Shown: piece by piece, positions 1-4,925 of the stretch | How positions within the stretch are numbered: the first letter of the stretch is position 1 | How the letters are laid out: the number at the start of each line of letters is the position of its first letter | Origin: Anaerocolumna jejuensis DSM 15929 | GTDB taxonomy: Bacteria > Bacillota > Clostridia > Lachnospirales > Lachnospiraceae | Direction: 5' to 3' | Assembly: GCF_900142215.1 (NCBI RefSeq) | Contig: NZ_FRAC01000062.1 | Span: 1-5,465 of the forward strand | DNA length: 5,465 bases | Notes under the pieces: generated by a model | What the model was told of the DNA's origin: nothing | The model's input: only the letters and a program-made list of their open reading frames with translations | Databases searched by the model: none | Made by a program: the position numbers and the translations under genes

Positions 1-273
1 TATAATCTTTTTTTGACCCGATTTTGATTCATAAATCACATCGTAATCGCCTTCAAATACATAATCTCCTTTATTTCCGAATGAAGAAATTTCATCTAAT
101 CTATATTGTTTTTCAGAAGTTTTAGGAGAAATTAAAAGTTTTCCGTAATTTGAAACACCTTGAGCTCTTATTGGATTAGTATTGTGCTTGGCAATATATA
201 TATAACTAGACAATAGTATACAAAAAAATACAACAGATATAACAATCACTAAATACAATTTCTTTTTATTCAC
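1..273 (-). CDS. Membrane-anchored or secreted protein, N-terminal part only (cut by window start)
   Basis: The minus strand is open for 91 codons from a GTG at 273 to the window edge. The N-terminus begins MNKKKLYLVIVISVVFFC: a short lysine-rich start, then a hydrophobic helix at about residues 6-28, then a polar stretch rich in Lys, Asp, Ser and Tyr. This is the layout of a signal anchor or uncleaved signal peptide with an outward-facing domain. There is a Cys at residue 18 but no convincing lipobox. I do not recognise the family. GTG is the only usual start codon in frame; a stop lies 24 bases upstream of it, and no ribosome binding site precedes it. The good site instead serves an 11-codon ORF that ends five bases before the GTG, so translation may be coupled. 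Codon use is far more A/T-rich than in the genes to the right, which hints at a different origin. Real coding is likely; the exact start is less sure. Confidence 0.7.
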   Translation of the reverse strand, partial: MNKKKLYLVIVISVVFFCILLSSYIYIAKHNTNPIRAQGVSNYGKLLISPKTSEKQYRLDEISSFGNKGDYVFEGDYDVIYESKSGQKKII

Positions 274-278
274 AATAA

Positions 279-314
279 TTACATTGCATGATATTTAAAA
301 AAGTTAGATATCAT
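279..314 (-). CDS. Possible 11-residue leader peptide ahead of the membrane protein gene
   Basis: An ATG at 314 sits six bases downstream of a clear ribosome binding site (AGAAAGG, 321-327 on the minus strand) and starts an ORF reading MISNFFKYHAM before a TAA at 281-279. The stop is five bases from the GTG of the next gene, which has no binding site of its own. The arrangement suits translational coupling or a leader peptide. It could also be a gene whose true start was separated by a frameshift, but changing the T run by one base does not join the two frames. No database support is possible for so short a peptide. Confidence 0.4.
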   Translation of the reverse strand: MISNFFKYHAM

Positions 315-376
315 ACTTTTCCTTTCTTATAAATTCAACTACTTGATGCTATGCAAGGATAACATCAATACAATAT

Positions 377-388
377 TTTACATGTAAA
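377..388. promoter_or_regulatory. Perfect 12-bp palindrome at the predicted transcription start (operator candidate)
   Basis: TTTACATGTAAA reads the same on both strands. It starts at the last base of the minus-strand -10 box (388) and covers the expected start of transcription near 381. A repressor bound here would block the promoter of the membrane protein gene. The TACA/TGTA half-sites recall those of BlaI/MecI-type regulators, but the two bases usually between them are absent, so no regulator is named. Confidence 0.4.
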
Positions 389-415
389 TTATATACTAAA
401 TACAAATATATTCAA
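388..415 (-). promoter_or_regulatory. Sigma-A-type promoter for the leader ORF and membrane protein gene
   Basis: On the minus strand, TTGAAT (415-410) is followed after 16 bases by a perfect TATAAT (393-388). Transcription would start near 381 and reach the ribosome binding site at 321-327 after about 55 bases. The surrounding DNA is very AT-rich, so a chance match is possible, but spacing and orientation fit the gene. Confidence 0.5.
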
Positions 416-485
416 TTTATTTGCTTACATTATTAATATTATTTTCTTTTTATATATTGAAAACAAAATCGTCGACGGATTTGTT

Positions 486-519
486 TAATAAAAATAAAAG
501 GAGGCTTAATTGGCTTCCT
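486..519 (-). terminator. Intrinsic terminator on the minus strand
   Basis: Reading the minus strand, AGGAAGC (519-513) pairs with GCCTCCT (505-499) around a seven-base loop, with one G-T wobble, and is followed at once by TTTATTTTTATT (498-487). A further AAAGGAG/CTCCTTT pairing (526-520 with 503-497) can extend or compete with the stem. The U-rich tail exists only in this direction. It ends transcripts coming from the 520-900 region, where no complete minus-strand gene is visible. Confidence 0.65.
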
Positions 520-530
520 CTCCTTTCAGG

Positions 531-656
531 TATGGCAGCGTAGCATGGCAGGTAGCCTTATTCATAATAATAGCAATAAATTGTTATAAATCTGAGTTAT
601 GGCAGCTAAGTTTTGGGATGCTTTAAGTATATTTTACTTTGTCGATATTATGGCAG
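531..656 (-). repeat. Four copies of CTGCCAT(A/G) on the minus strand
   Basis: Copies lie at 531-538, 544-551, 598-605 and 649-656; three read CTGCCATA and one CTGCCATG. The first two sit in a 13-base near-tandem unit (GCTACCTGCCAT then GCTACGCTGCCAT on the minus strand). The array lies just upstream, in minus-strand direction, of the terminator at 486-519. Copies are exact at the core while flanks differ, unlike a simple tandem duplication. Confidence 0.5.
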
Positions 657-671
657 GTCCTACGAATTAAT

Positions 672-700
672 TTGACGTTTTAAAAAGGCTTTAGTATACT
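672..700 (+). promoter_or_regulatory. Sigma-A-type promoter upstream of the HAD phosphatase gene
   Basis: TTGACG (672-677) and TATACT (695-700) are separated by exactly 17 bases, close to consensus in both boxes. Transcription would begin near 707, giving a leader of about 215 bases before the ATG at 923. The -10 box lies in the palindrome AGTATACT (693-700). Confidence 0.5.
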
Positions 701-783
701 TAATACAGTTACATGAAGATCAAAGAACGGTAATCAATTACTGGTTAATATTTAAGATTTATATAGAAAATAAATTAGGTTTT

Positions 784-894
784 TTAATCTCTTTCAGGTA
801 TAAAAATGCCATAGTTTCGGCCTTTAACACCTGGAAGAGAAAAAACTGAAACACCACTTACATAGCTATTTTTAAATGCTGCCCTGAAACCTTT
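784..894 (-). pseudogene. Possible C-terminal fragment of an unrecognised protein
   Basis: The minus strand is open for 36 codons before a TAA at 786-784. The end reads SLPGVKGRNYGIFIPERD, with a mixed, protein-like composition unusual for DNA this AT-rich. There is no start codon in the frame and two stops (TGA TGA) lie immediately upstream, so if it was ever coding it is a remnant. The plus strand over the same bases also gives protein-like stretches, which weakens the case. I do not recognise a family. Confidence 0.2.
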
Positions 895-922
895 TCATCA
901 GTACTGTAAGAAAGAAGAAAAA

Positions 923-1750
923 ATGAAGACACTGTACATCTCCGATTTAGATGGAACGCTTCTAAACAGCCACGCCGAACTTAATCCTTATACCATAGAA
1001 ATCCTTAATTCCTTAATTGAAAAGGGCATGGACTTTTCCATTGCAACTGCCAGAACCGCTGCTACGGTAACTCCGATTCTGTCTTCTCTTAAGCTCACTG
1101 TCCCTGTGGTCCTAATGAATGGAGTTATTCGGTATGATATGGCACGGAAGGAGTACCTGAATACCTGGTACCTTCCGGCAGAAACGGCTGCCTTAATCCT
1201 GCGCACGGCCAAACAGTTTCATCTAACGGGTTTTTTATATGAAATTAAAGAGAATAAGCTGGCAACCTACTATGAGAATCTGACCAATGATGCTATGACG
1301 GAATATTATACGGAGCGAAAGGTGAAATTTCATAAAACCTTTATTCAGGTGGAGGACCTTTTAGAAGCTGCCGGTATCCATACCATCTATTATGCCATGT
1401 TGGACAGCAGGGAAGCACTTCTTCCTGCCTATGAAATATACCAGACCATTCCCGGTATCTCTACCGCCTTCTATCAGGATAACTACAATAAGGACGGCAT
1501 GTGGTTTCTTGAAGTATTCAGCAATAATGCCACCAAATACAATGCTGTAATGACTTTAAGGGAAAACCTGGGTTACGACAGGGTTGTCTGCTTTGGAGAT
1601 AATTTGAATGACCTGCCTATGTTTAAAGCCTGTGATGTCACCTGCGCGGTAGCCAATGCAAAGGATGAGGTTAAGGCCGCTGCTGCCCATGTAATCAGGA
1701 GCAATGAGGAGGACGGCGTTGCAAAATGGCTTCTGGAGCATTTTGAATAA
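923..1750 (+). CDS. Cof-type HAD-superfamily phosphatase
   Basis: The 275-residue product has every catalytic motif of the haloacid dehalogenase superfamily. Motif I is SDLDGTLL, with nucleophile Asp8 and acid/base Asp10. Motif II is Thr42 in SIATART. Motif III is Lys205 in NNATKYNAV. Motif IV is FGDNLNDLPMF, with Asp226 and Asp230 holding magnesium. The large insert between motifs II and III, about residues 80-195, is the C2-type cap of the Cof/YidA branch. These are soluble cytoplasmic enzymes that remove phosphate from small molecules such as sugar phosphates and cofactors; the exact substrate cannot be read from sequence. Length and the conserved VANA segment after motif IV are typical. 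The ATG follows a weak purine-rich site (AAGAAAGAAG, 910-919); the frame is open upstream to a TAG at 862-864 but without a start. The next gene lies 195 bases downstream across a repeat array, so the two are probably not tightly coupled. Confidence 0.93.
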   Translation: MKTLYISDLDGTLLNSHAELNPYTIEILNSLIEKGMDFSIATARTAATVTPILSSLKLTVPVVLMNGVIRYDMARKEYLNTWYLPAETAALILRTAKQFHLTGFLYEIKENKLATYYENLTNDAMTEYYTERKVKFHKTFIQVEDLLEAAGIHTIYYAMLDSREALLPAYEIYQTIPGISTAFYQDNYNKDGMWFLEVFSNNATKYNAVMTLRENLGYDRVVCFGDNLNDLPMFKACDVTCAVANAKDEVKAAAAHVIRSNEEDGVAKWLLEHFE

Positions 1751-1846
1751 GAGTTTTAATATCCGCTTTCCCAAAATATAGTATAGCTTTTTAAACAACA
1801 GATTATATATCCAATGAATATCCGGGCTATCGTCTATTTAGTAAAA

Positions 1847-1930
1847 CCCGGATTATCGAATATCCAATAAAAATCTGGATTATTGAATATCCCAAATCTG
1901 GATTATTGAATATCTAAAACCTGGATATTC
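1847..1930. repeat. Short tandem repeat array, about 23-bp period
   Basis: Units start at 1847, 1874, 1897 and 1920, spaced 27, 23 and 23 bases. The core is TCTGGATTATTGAATATCC; the first copy differs at three bases and the last is shortened to CCTGGATATTC. Copies two and three are identical over 21 bases (1871-1891 and 1894-1914). Each unit can fold as a small hairpin (GGAT with ATCC). The motif AATATCC also appears outside the array at 1758 and 1816, and ATCCGGG (1819-1825) can pair with CCCGGAT (1847-1853). The period is not a multiple of three and no ORF crosses it. It ends five bases before the ribosome binding site of ogt, so it could act in the ogt leader. Confidence 0.85.
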
Positions 1931-1945
1931 AGAAAAGAGGCTGTT

Positions 1946-2422
1946 ATGAGGAATTCCATTATTATCGATACGGTTATCGGTAAGCTTTATATAGCAGAAA
2001 CAGATGGCGCAATTACCCACCTATCCTTTATGAGAGATGTAGAAGAAAACTCAGCTGAGGGAATTATCTCACCTGTCTTGGAGGATGCTCGCAGCCAGAT
2101 TATAACCTATCTGGAAGGAAAGCGGACAAGCTTTGACCTTCCCCTGTCTCCTAAGGGAACTACTTTTCAGGAAAAGGTATGGGAGGCTCTTCTTACAATC
2201 CCCTACGGCCAGACCATAAGCTACAAGGAGCTTGCCCTCAGAGCAGGCAATTCCAAGGCCTGCAGAGCAGTGGGCATGGCTAACAACAAGAATCCAATCC
2301 CCCTCATCATCCCCTGCCACCGTGTAATCGGAGCAAACGGTAAGCTGGTAGGCTATGGAGGTGGCCTTCCCATAAAGGAAAAACTGTTAACCATTGAAGG
2401 AGCTCTTCCTGTATCAAAGTAA
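1946..2422 (+). CDS. ogt: Methylated-DNA--[protein]-cysteine S-methyltransferase (Ogt type)
   Basis: This 158-residue protein is a single-domain O6-alkylguanine-DNA alkyltransferase. It removes alkyl groups from O6 of guanine in DNA by moving them irreversibly to its own cysteine, so each molecule acts once. The active-site segment IIPCHRVIG is intact, with acceptor Cys124, His125 and Arg126. Other family landmarks are Tyr93 (in ISYKEL), the Arg107 finger in the DNA-recognition helix (ACRAVGMA), Asn116-Pro117, and Glu151 near the C-terminus. The N-terminal 65 or so residues form the poorly conserved ribonuclease-H-like domain. There is no Ada zinc or AraC-type domain, so it is a repair enzyme and not a regulator. 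The ATG follows AAGAGG (1935-1940) after five bases, a good site. Length is normal and no key residue is missing. The repeat array just upstream may influence expression. Confidence 0.96.
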   Translation: MRNSIIIDTVIGKLYIAETDGAITHLSFMRDVEENSAEGIISPVLEDARSQIITYLEGKRTSFDLPLSPKGTTFQEKVWEALLTIPYGQTISYKELALRAGNSKACRAVGMANNKNPIPLIIPCHRVIGANGKLVGYGGGLPIKEKLLTIEGALPVSK

Positions 2423-2583
2423 AACTACATATTTTGCAACACCTTAATAAAAGCATTTCCTATGGGGAAAAGTGAAGGAAATTAAACATAGAAGGGATGC
2501 CGCCAACAGCTTTCTTCACTTATATTGTGGCAATATCGCCGTCTGGTCTGCTGACCTGCCTGTGGTATGCAATGGGTATAAAC

Positions 2584-3870
2584 ATGGAAACCATCGCCAA
2601 AAGGCTTACGCTTAAATTCGGCTTTATCCAGGCCAGCTACTGGATCAGTCAATGTGCAATAAACAGTTTTGCAGCCGTATATCTTCATGCAAAACATTTT
2701 GAAAATACGCAGATAGGTTTTATCCTATCCTTTGCGGCTATCCTATCTATGCTGTTACAGCCTCTGGTTGCTTCCTTTGCCGACAGCTCAAAGAAGATTA
2801 CCCTGCGGCATATGCTGCTCACCCTTATGTTTATGGTATTAGGGCTGGGCTTGTTACTCTATATTCTTCCGGATTCCTTCCTGCTCATAACCGTAATTTA
2901 TATTTTAATTAATGCCATTGAGTACACCTTAAATCCCCTCTTCAATTCCCTTGCCATGGAATATATGAATCAGGGTGTACCTATGAATTATGGCCTTGGC
3001 AGAGGTATGGGCTCAATTGCCTTTGCAATTATGTCCTTTGCCCTTGGCTTTTTTGTGGATGCCTTCGGCCCGGATGCCATACTGCCTGTGTTTCTCCTGT
3101 GCTATCTGCTTGTAATCCTTTCGACCTTTTTGTTTAAGGAAAAGCTTCCGGTGTTTTCTGCGGAGCAAAGAGCCCTTTATGGAATAACAGAACCGTCCGA
3201 AGCAGGAGAAGAAAAGGAATCCAGTAATCTTTTTGTTTTCTTACTTCATCACAAGACATTTATGGTGCTGCTCTGTGGTGTTGCTATGCTGTTCTATTCC
3301 CATGTATTGATAAATACTTTTCTGATTAACATCATAGAAAATGTAGGCGGTAACAGCTCCGACATGGGGTTATCCCTCTCCATCGCTGCCGCCCTGGAGC
3401 TTCCTACCATGGCGTTGTTCATCCTGATTGTACGAAAGATTAAGGGAAGTACCCTGATTAAAATATCCGCACTATTCTTTACGGTAAAATCCCTTCTGAC
3501 CCTGCTGGCGGTCAATGTAGCCCTGGTGCATGTATCCATGTCCCTGCAGATGATCTCCTTTGCCCTGTTTACACCAGCCTCTATTTACTATGTAAACGAC
3601 CTTATCGAAAAGGAAAACCGTGTAAAGGGCCAGTCCCTGCTGGGAGTAGCTAACATCGGAATTGCAGGAACCCTGGCCAACCTGACTGGCGGAAGGCTTC
3701 TGGATACTTTCGGAGTAACCAGGATGTTACTGATTGGAACTGTGGTAACTGCAGTAGGGTTTATTCTGATATGCCTTAGCGTAAAGGAGCCTGTGAAGGA
3801 AAGCGGACTAGTAAAAGAGGATGGACCTGTCAGGGTAGATGGGCTTGTTAAGGAAAATGAACTTGTTTAA
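2584..3870 (+). CDS. MFS transporter, LacY-like/nucleoside-symporter-like branch
   Basis: The product (428 residues from the ATG at 2584) is a 12-helix inner-membrane carrier with two six-helix halves joined by a charged loop at about residues 184-216. Family features include the opening LKFGFIQASYWISQCAI, the loop FADSSKK (65-71) after helix 2, YGLGRGMGSIAFAI (136-149) in helix 5, and the helix 10-11 segment KGQSLLGVANIGIAGTLA (348-365) followed by GGRLLDTFG. These fit the MFS_1-like group that includes LacY and NupG-type proton symporters; the substrate cannot be inferred. The frame is open back to an ATG at 2497, which would add 29 mostly hydrophobic residues. I prefer 2584 because it puts the standard cytoplasmic N-terminus before helix 1, but neither start has a good ribosome binding site. 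The gene follows ogt by 161 bases (74 if the ATG at 2497 is used). The C-terminus carries a degenerate six-residue repeat tail. Confidence 0.88.
   Translation: METIAKRLTLKFGFIQASYWISQCAINSFAAVYLHAKHFENTQIGFILSFAAILSMLLQPLVASFADSSKKITLRHMLLTLMFMVLGLGLLLYILPDSFLLITVIYILINAIEYTLNPLFNSLAMEYMNQGVPMNYGLGRGMGSIAFAIMSFALGFFVDAFGPDAILPVFLLCYLLVILSTFLFKEKLPVFSAEQRALYGITEPSEAGEEKESSNLFVFLLHHKTFMVLLCGVAMLFYSHVLINTFLINIIENVGGNSSDMGLSLSIAAALELPTMALFILIVRKIKGSTLIKISALFFTVKSLLTLLAVNVALVHVSMSLQMISFALFTPASIYYVNDLIEKENRVKGQSLLGVANIGIAGTLANLTGGRLLDTFGVTRMLLIGTVVTAVGFILICLSVKEPVKESGLVKEDGPVRVDGLVKENELV
3787..3870 (+). repeat. Degenerate 18-bp tandem repeat encoding a hexapeptide tail
   Basis: The last 27 codons of the transporter fall into six-residue units: EPVKES, GLVKED, GPVRVD, GLVKEN and a final ELV. 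Units begin at 3787, 3805, 3823, 3841 and 3859. The DNA copies differ at several positions each, many of them silent or conservative, so the array is old or under selection at protein level. The tail is charged and would lie in the cytoplasm after helix 12. Confidence 0.75.
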
Positions 3871-3911
3871 GAGGCTGTGACAGTATTACAGACAGTCCTC
3901 CTTCTCTTATC
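3871..3911 (+). terminator. Weak candidate terminator after the MFS gene
   Basis: Immediately after the stop codon, GAGGCTGT (3871-3878) can pair with ACAGTCCTC (3892-3900), leaving one bulged T, and is followed by the pyrimidine-rich CTTCTCTTATC. The tail has few consecutive T residues, so termination may be partial. Confidence 0.3.
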
Positions 3912-3957
3912 AGAGGTGCAAAAAGGTTCAAAAATATAAAGCAATAAAATTTAACAG

Positions 3958-4037
3958 AAAATTAAAAAGACTGTTGTCACTTATTATTGAAAACAAGAGG
4001 TTTTACTTCCTCCTCGTAGAATAAGTGCAACAGTCTT
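3958..4037 (-). terminator. Two-tier intrinsic terminator of the niaX-like gene
   Basis: AAGACTGTTGTCACTTATT (3967-3985) and AATAAGTGCAACAGTCTT (4020-4037) form an 18-bp stem with a single bulged T. Its 34-base loop contains a second small GAGG/CCTC hairpin. Reading the minus strand, the stem ends in CAGTC followed by TTTTTAATTTT (3968-3958), a proper U tract, about 90 bases past the niaX-like stop. On the plus strand no T tract follows, so it mainly serves the minus strand, although its position also places it against read-through from the MFS gene. Confidence 0.75.
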
Positions 4038-4108
4038 CATACTAATTATTTGCAAAAGAAAATCTTAATCTTAACTTGGATTAAATTTCAAAAAATAATT
4101 ACTTCAAG

Positions 4109-4138
4109 TTTTAGTATCTTGCTTTTTTAGTATCTTGC
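4109..4138. repeat. Perfect 14-bp direct duplication across the niaX-like stop codon
   Basis: TTTTAGTATCTTGC occurs at 4109-4122 and again at 4125-4138, two bases apart. The second copy encodes the last residues (Ala-Arg-Tyr) and the stop of the niaX-like gene on the minus strand; the first lies just past the stop. The 16-base period is not a multiple of three. It looks like a local slippage duplication. Confidence 0.8.
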
Positions 4139-4702
4139 CTTCCTTCCGCCTACGCTTACCGGAATGGTCACTACCTTCTGCAGGGGCTTCCATACCACAT
4201 AGGCTATTGTAAAGTCAATCATACTGTGAATGATGGTACCTACACCAACAAGCAGGATAACGGAGAAAAGATATCCTTTTTCATAATAGCTGCTTGTCAT
4301 ATTATTTCCCCAATAGAAAAGGGTAACTACTGTAACTTCACTAACTGCATGAATTACTGCCATCAGAAGGCCGAACAAAGCGGAGCCTCTCGTGGTACTT
4401 AACATATTTGGGCTCTTCTTAAGCATATATGCTCCGATAATAACGAAAACGATATGGGAAAGAGCTCTTAATACCACTACGATTGGAAAGCCTGCCAGTA
4501 AAAAGCCGAAGGCTGAAATGAGCGCAACGGATATGGCAACGTAGGGTGATATAAACATAGCAATAAATATGGGTACATGGCTTGCCAAGGTATAAGAAGC
4601 CGGCTCTAAAATTATTTTAGGTGCAAACATTGGTATTACGATGCCGATAGCTGCCAGTAATGCTGCAATTGTCATTGTTTGAATAGAATTCTTACTGTTC
4701 AT
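4127..4702 (-). CDS. niaX: ECF transporter S component, niacin-type (NiaX-like)
   Basis: This 191-residue protein is almost entirely hydrophobic, with about six predicted membrane helices (roughly residues 9-27, 43-55, 57-75, 76-94, 107-129 and 143-170). That is the size and shape of an energy-coupling-factor substrate-binding subunit. The segment PASYTLASHVPIFIAMFISP (34-53) and the nearby FLLAGFPIVVVLRALSH (67-83) match my memory of the NiaX niacin family, which captures vitamin B3 and works with a shared EcfA-EcfA'-EcfT module encoded elsewhere. The ATG at 4702 follows a strong GGGGGA site (4715-4710) by seven bases. The gene stands alone, convergent to the MFS gene and divergent from the tRNA, with its own promoter, repeat-rich leader and terminator. 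S-component identity is firm; niacin as substrate is likely, though a related vitamin is possible. The C-terminus is marked by a small duplication around the stop. Confidence 0.83.
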   Translation of the reverse strand: MNSKNSIQTMTIAALLAAIGIVIPMFAPKIILEPASYTLASHVPIFIAMFISPYVAISVALISAFGFLLAGFPIVVVLRALSHIVFVIIGAYMLKKSPNMLSTTRGSALFGLLMAVIHAVSEVTVVTLFYWGNNMTSSYYEKGYLFSVILLVGVGTIIHSMIDFTIAYVVWKPLQKVVTIPVSVGGRKARY

Positions 4703-4735
4703 GCTGATTTCCCCCGGTTTTTATATTTTTAAGGC

Positions 4736-4795
4736 GTTAATTTAACTGTCTTTATTTCTGTTAAGTTAACTGTCTTGTCATCTGTAATCACCTGT
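4736..4795 (-). promoter_or_regulatory. Phased ACAG motifs and tandem inverted repeats in the niaX leader
   Basis: On the minus strand, ACAG occurs five times, starting at 4795, 4785, 4773, 4761 and 4749: one step of 10 bases, then three of exactly 12. Within this lies a 17-bp direct repeat with one mismatch, GTTAAGTTAACTGTCTT (4760-4776, plus strand) and GTTAATTTAACTGTCTT (4736-4752), period 24. Each copy contains the inverted repeat GTTAA-N-TTAAC, and the two copies can pair in RNA as a stem of about 10 bp. The block lies between the predicted transcription start and the ribosome binding site. It may be an operator array, for example for the niacin repressor NiaR, or an RNA element. Confidence 0.5.
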
Positions 4796-4824
4796 ATTGT
4801 ATAGAATTTAACACATAAAGTCAA
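4796..4824 (-). promoter_or_regulatory. Sigma-A-type promoter of the niaX-like gene
   Basis: On the minus strand TTGACT (4824-4819) is followed after exactly 17 bases by TACAAT (4801-4796), close to consensus. Transcription would start near 4789 and give a leader of about 87 bases containing the ACAG repeats. Confidence 0.65.
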
Positions 4825-4876
4825 GAAAATTTTTCTGGCAGCAGGTTAGCGGTGATTTATTTTGTATTTTTTTATG

Positions 4877-4905
4877 TTGAATTTTACAGCAGGGAGATAT
4901 ATAAT
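4877..4905 (+). promoter_or_regulatory. Sigma-A-type promoter of the tRNA gene
   Basis: TTGAAT (4877-4882), a 17-base spacer and a perfect TATAAT (4900-4905) lie 20 bases upstream of the mature tRNA 5' end. Transcription would begin near 4912, leaving a short 5' leader for RNase P to remove. Confidence 0.75.
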
Positions 4906-4925
4906 AGGATTACACATAGCAATCT

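Larger units (their letters stand above)
520..922. other. Gene-poor AT-rich stretch between the left-edge gene and the HAD gene
   Basis: No complete gene with a start codon and ribosome binding site is supported here; all frames are rich in stops. It holds four (T/C)ATGGCAG motifs (531-656), a plus-strand promoter (672-700), an 11-bp direct repeat CTTTCAGGTAT at 523-533 and 791-801, and an open minus-strand fragment at 784-894. From 707 to 922 it would be the 5' leader of the HAD gene if the 672-700 promoter is used. Confidence 0.5.

Noticed and set aside
510..626. A TTG-started 38-codon plus-strand ORF with a perfect AAAGGAGG five bases upstream and a hydrophobic segment, resembling a small membrane protein.
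   Set aside because: The apparent ribosome binding site is one arm of the minus-strand terminator stem at 486-519, the start is TTG, and the recurring Trp-Gln pairs simply reflect the ATGGCAG DNA repeats.
988..1212. Minus-strand ORF opposite the HAD gene.
   Set aside because: It is a shadow of a gene with all HAD motifs on the plus strand; no binding site and no recognisable domain.
1847..1930. Tandem repeats as a CRISPR array.
   Set aside because: Units follow one another with only 4-8 bases between cores, so there are no spacers, and no cas gene is present.
2069..2320. Minus-strand ORF opposite ogt.
   Set aside because: Lies wholly within ogt, whose catalytic motif on the plus strand is unmistakable.
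2423..2583. Possible riboswitch ahead of the MFS gene (GACCTGCC and GGGGAA pieces recall parts of the cobalamin element).
   Set aside because: Other conserved blocks of the cobalamin riboswitch are missing or out of order, and no other class I know fits.
2482..2697. Minus-strand ORF overlapping the start of the MFS gene.
   Set aside because: Antisense to membrane helix 1 of the transporter, no ribosome binding site, composition not protein-like.
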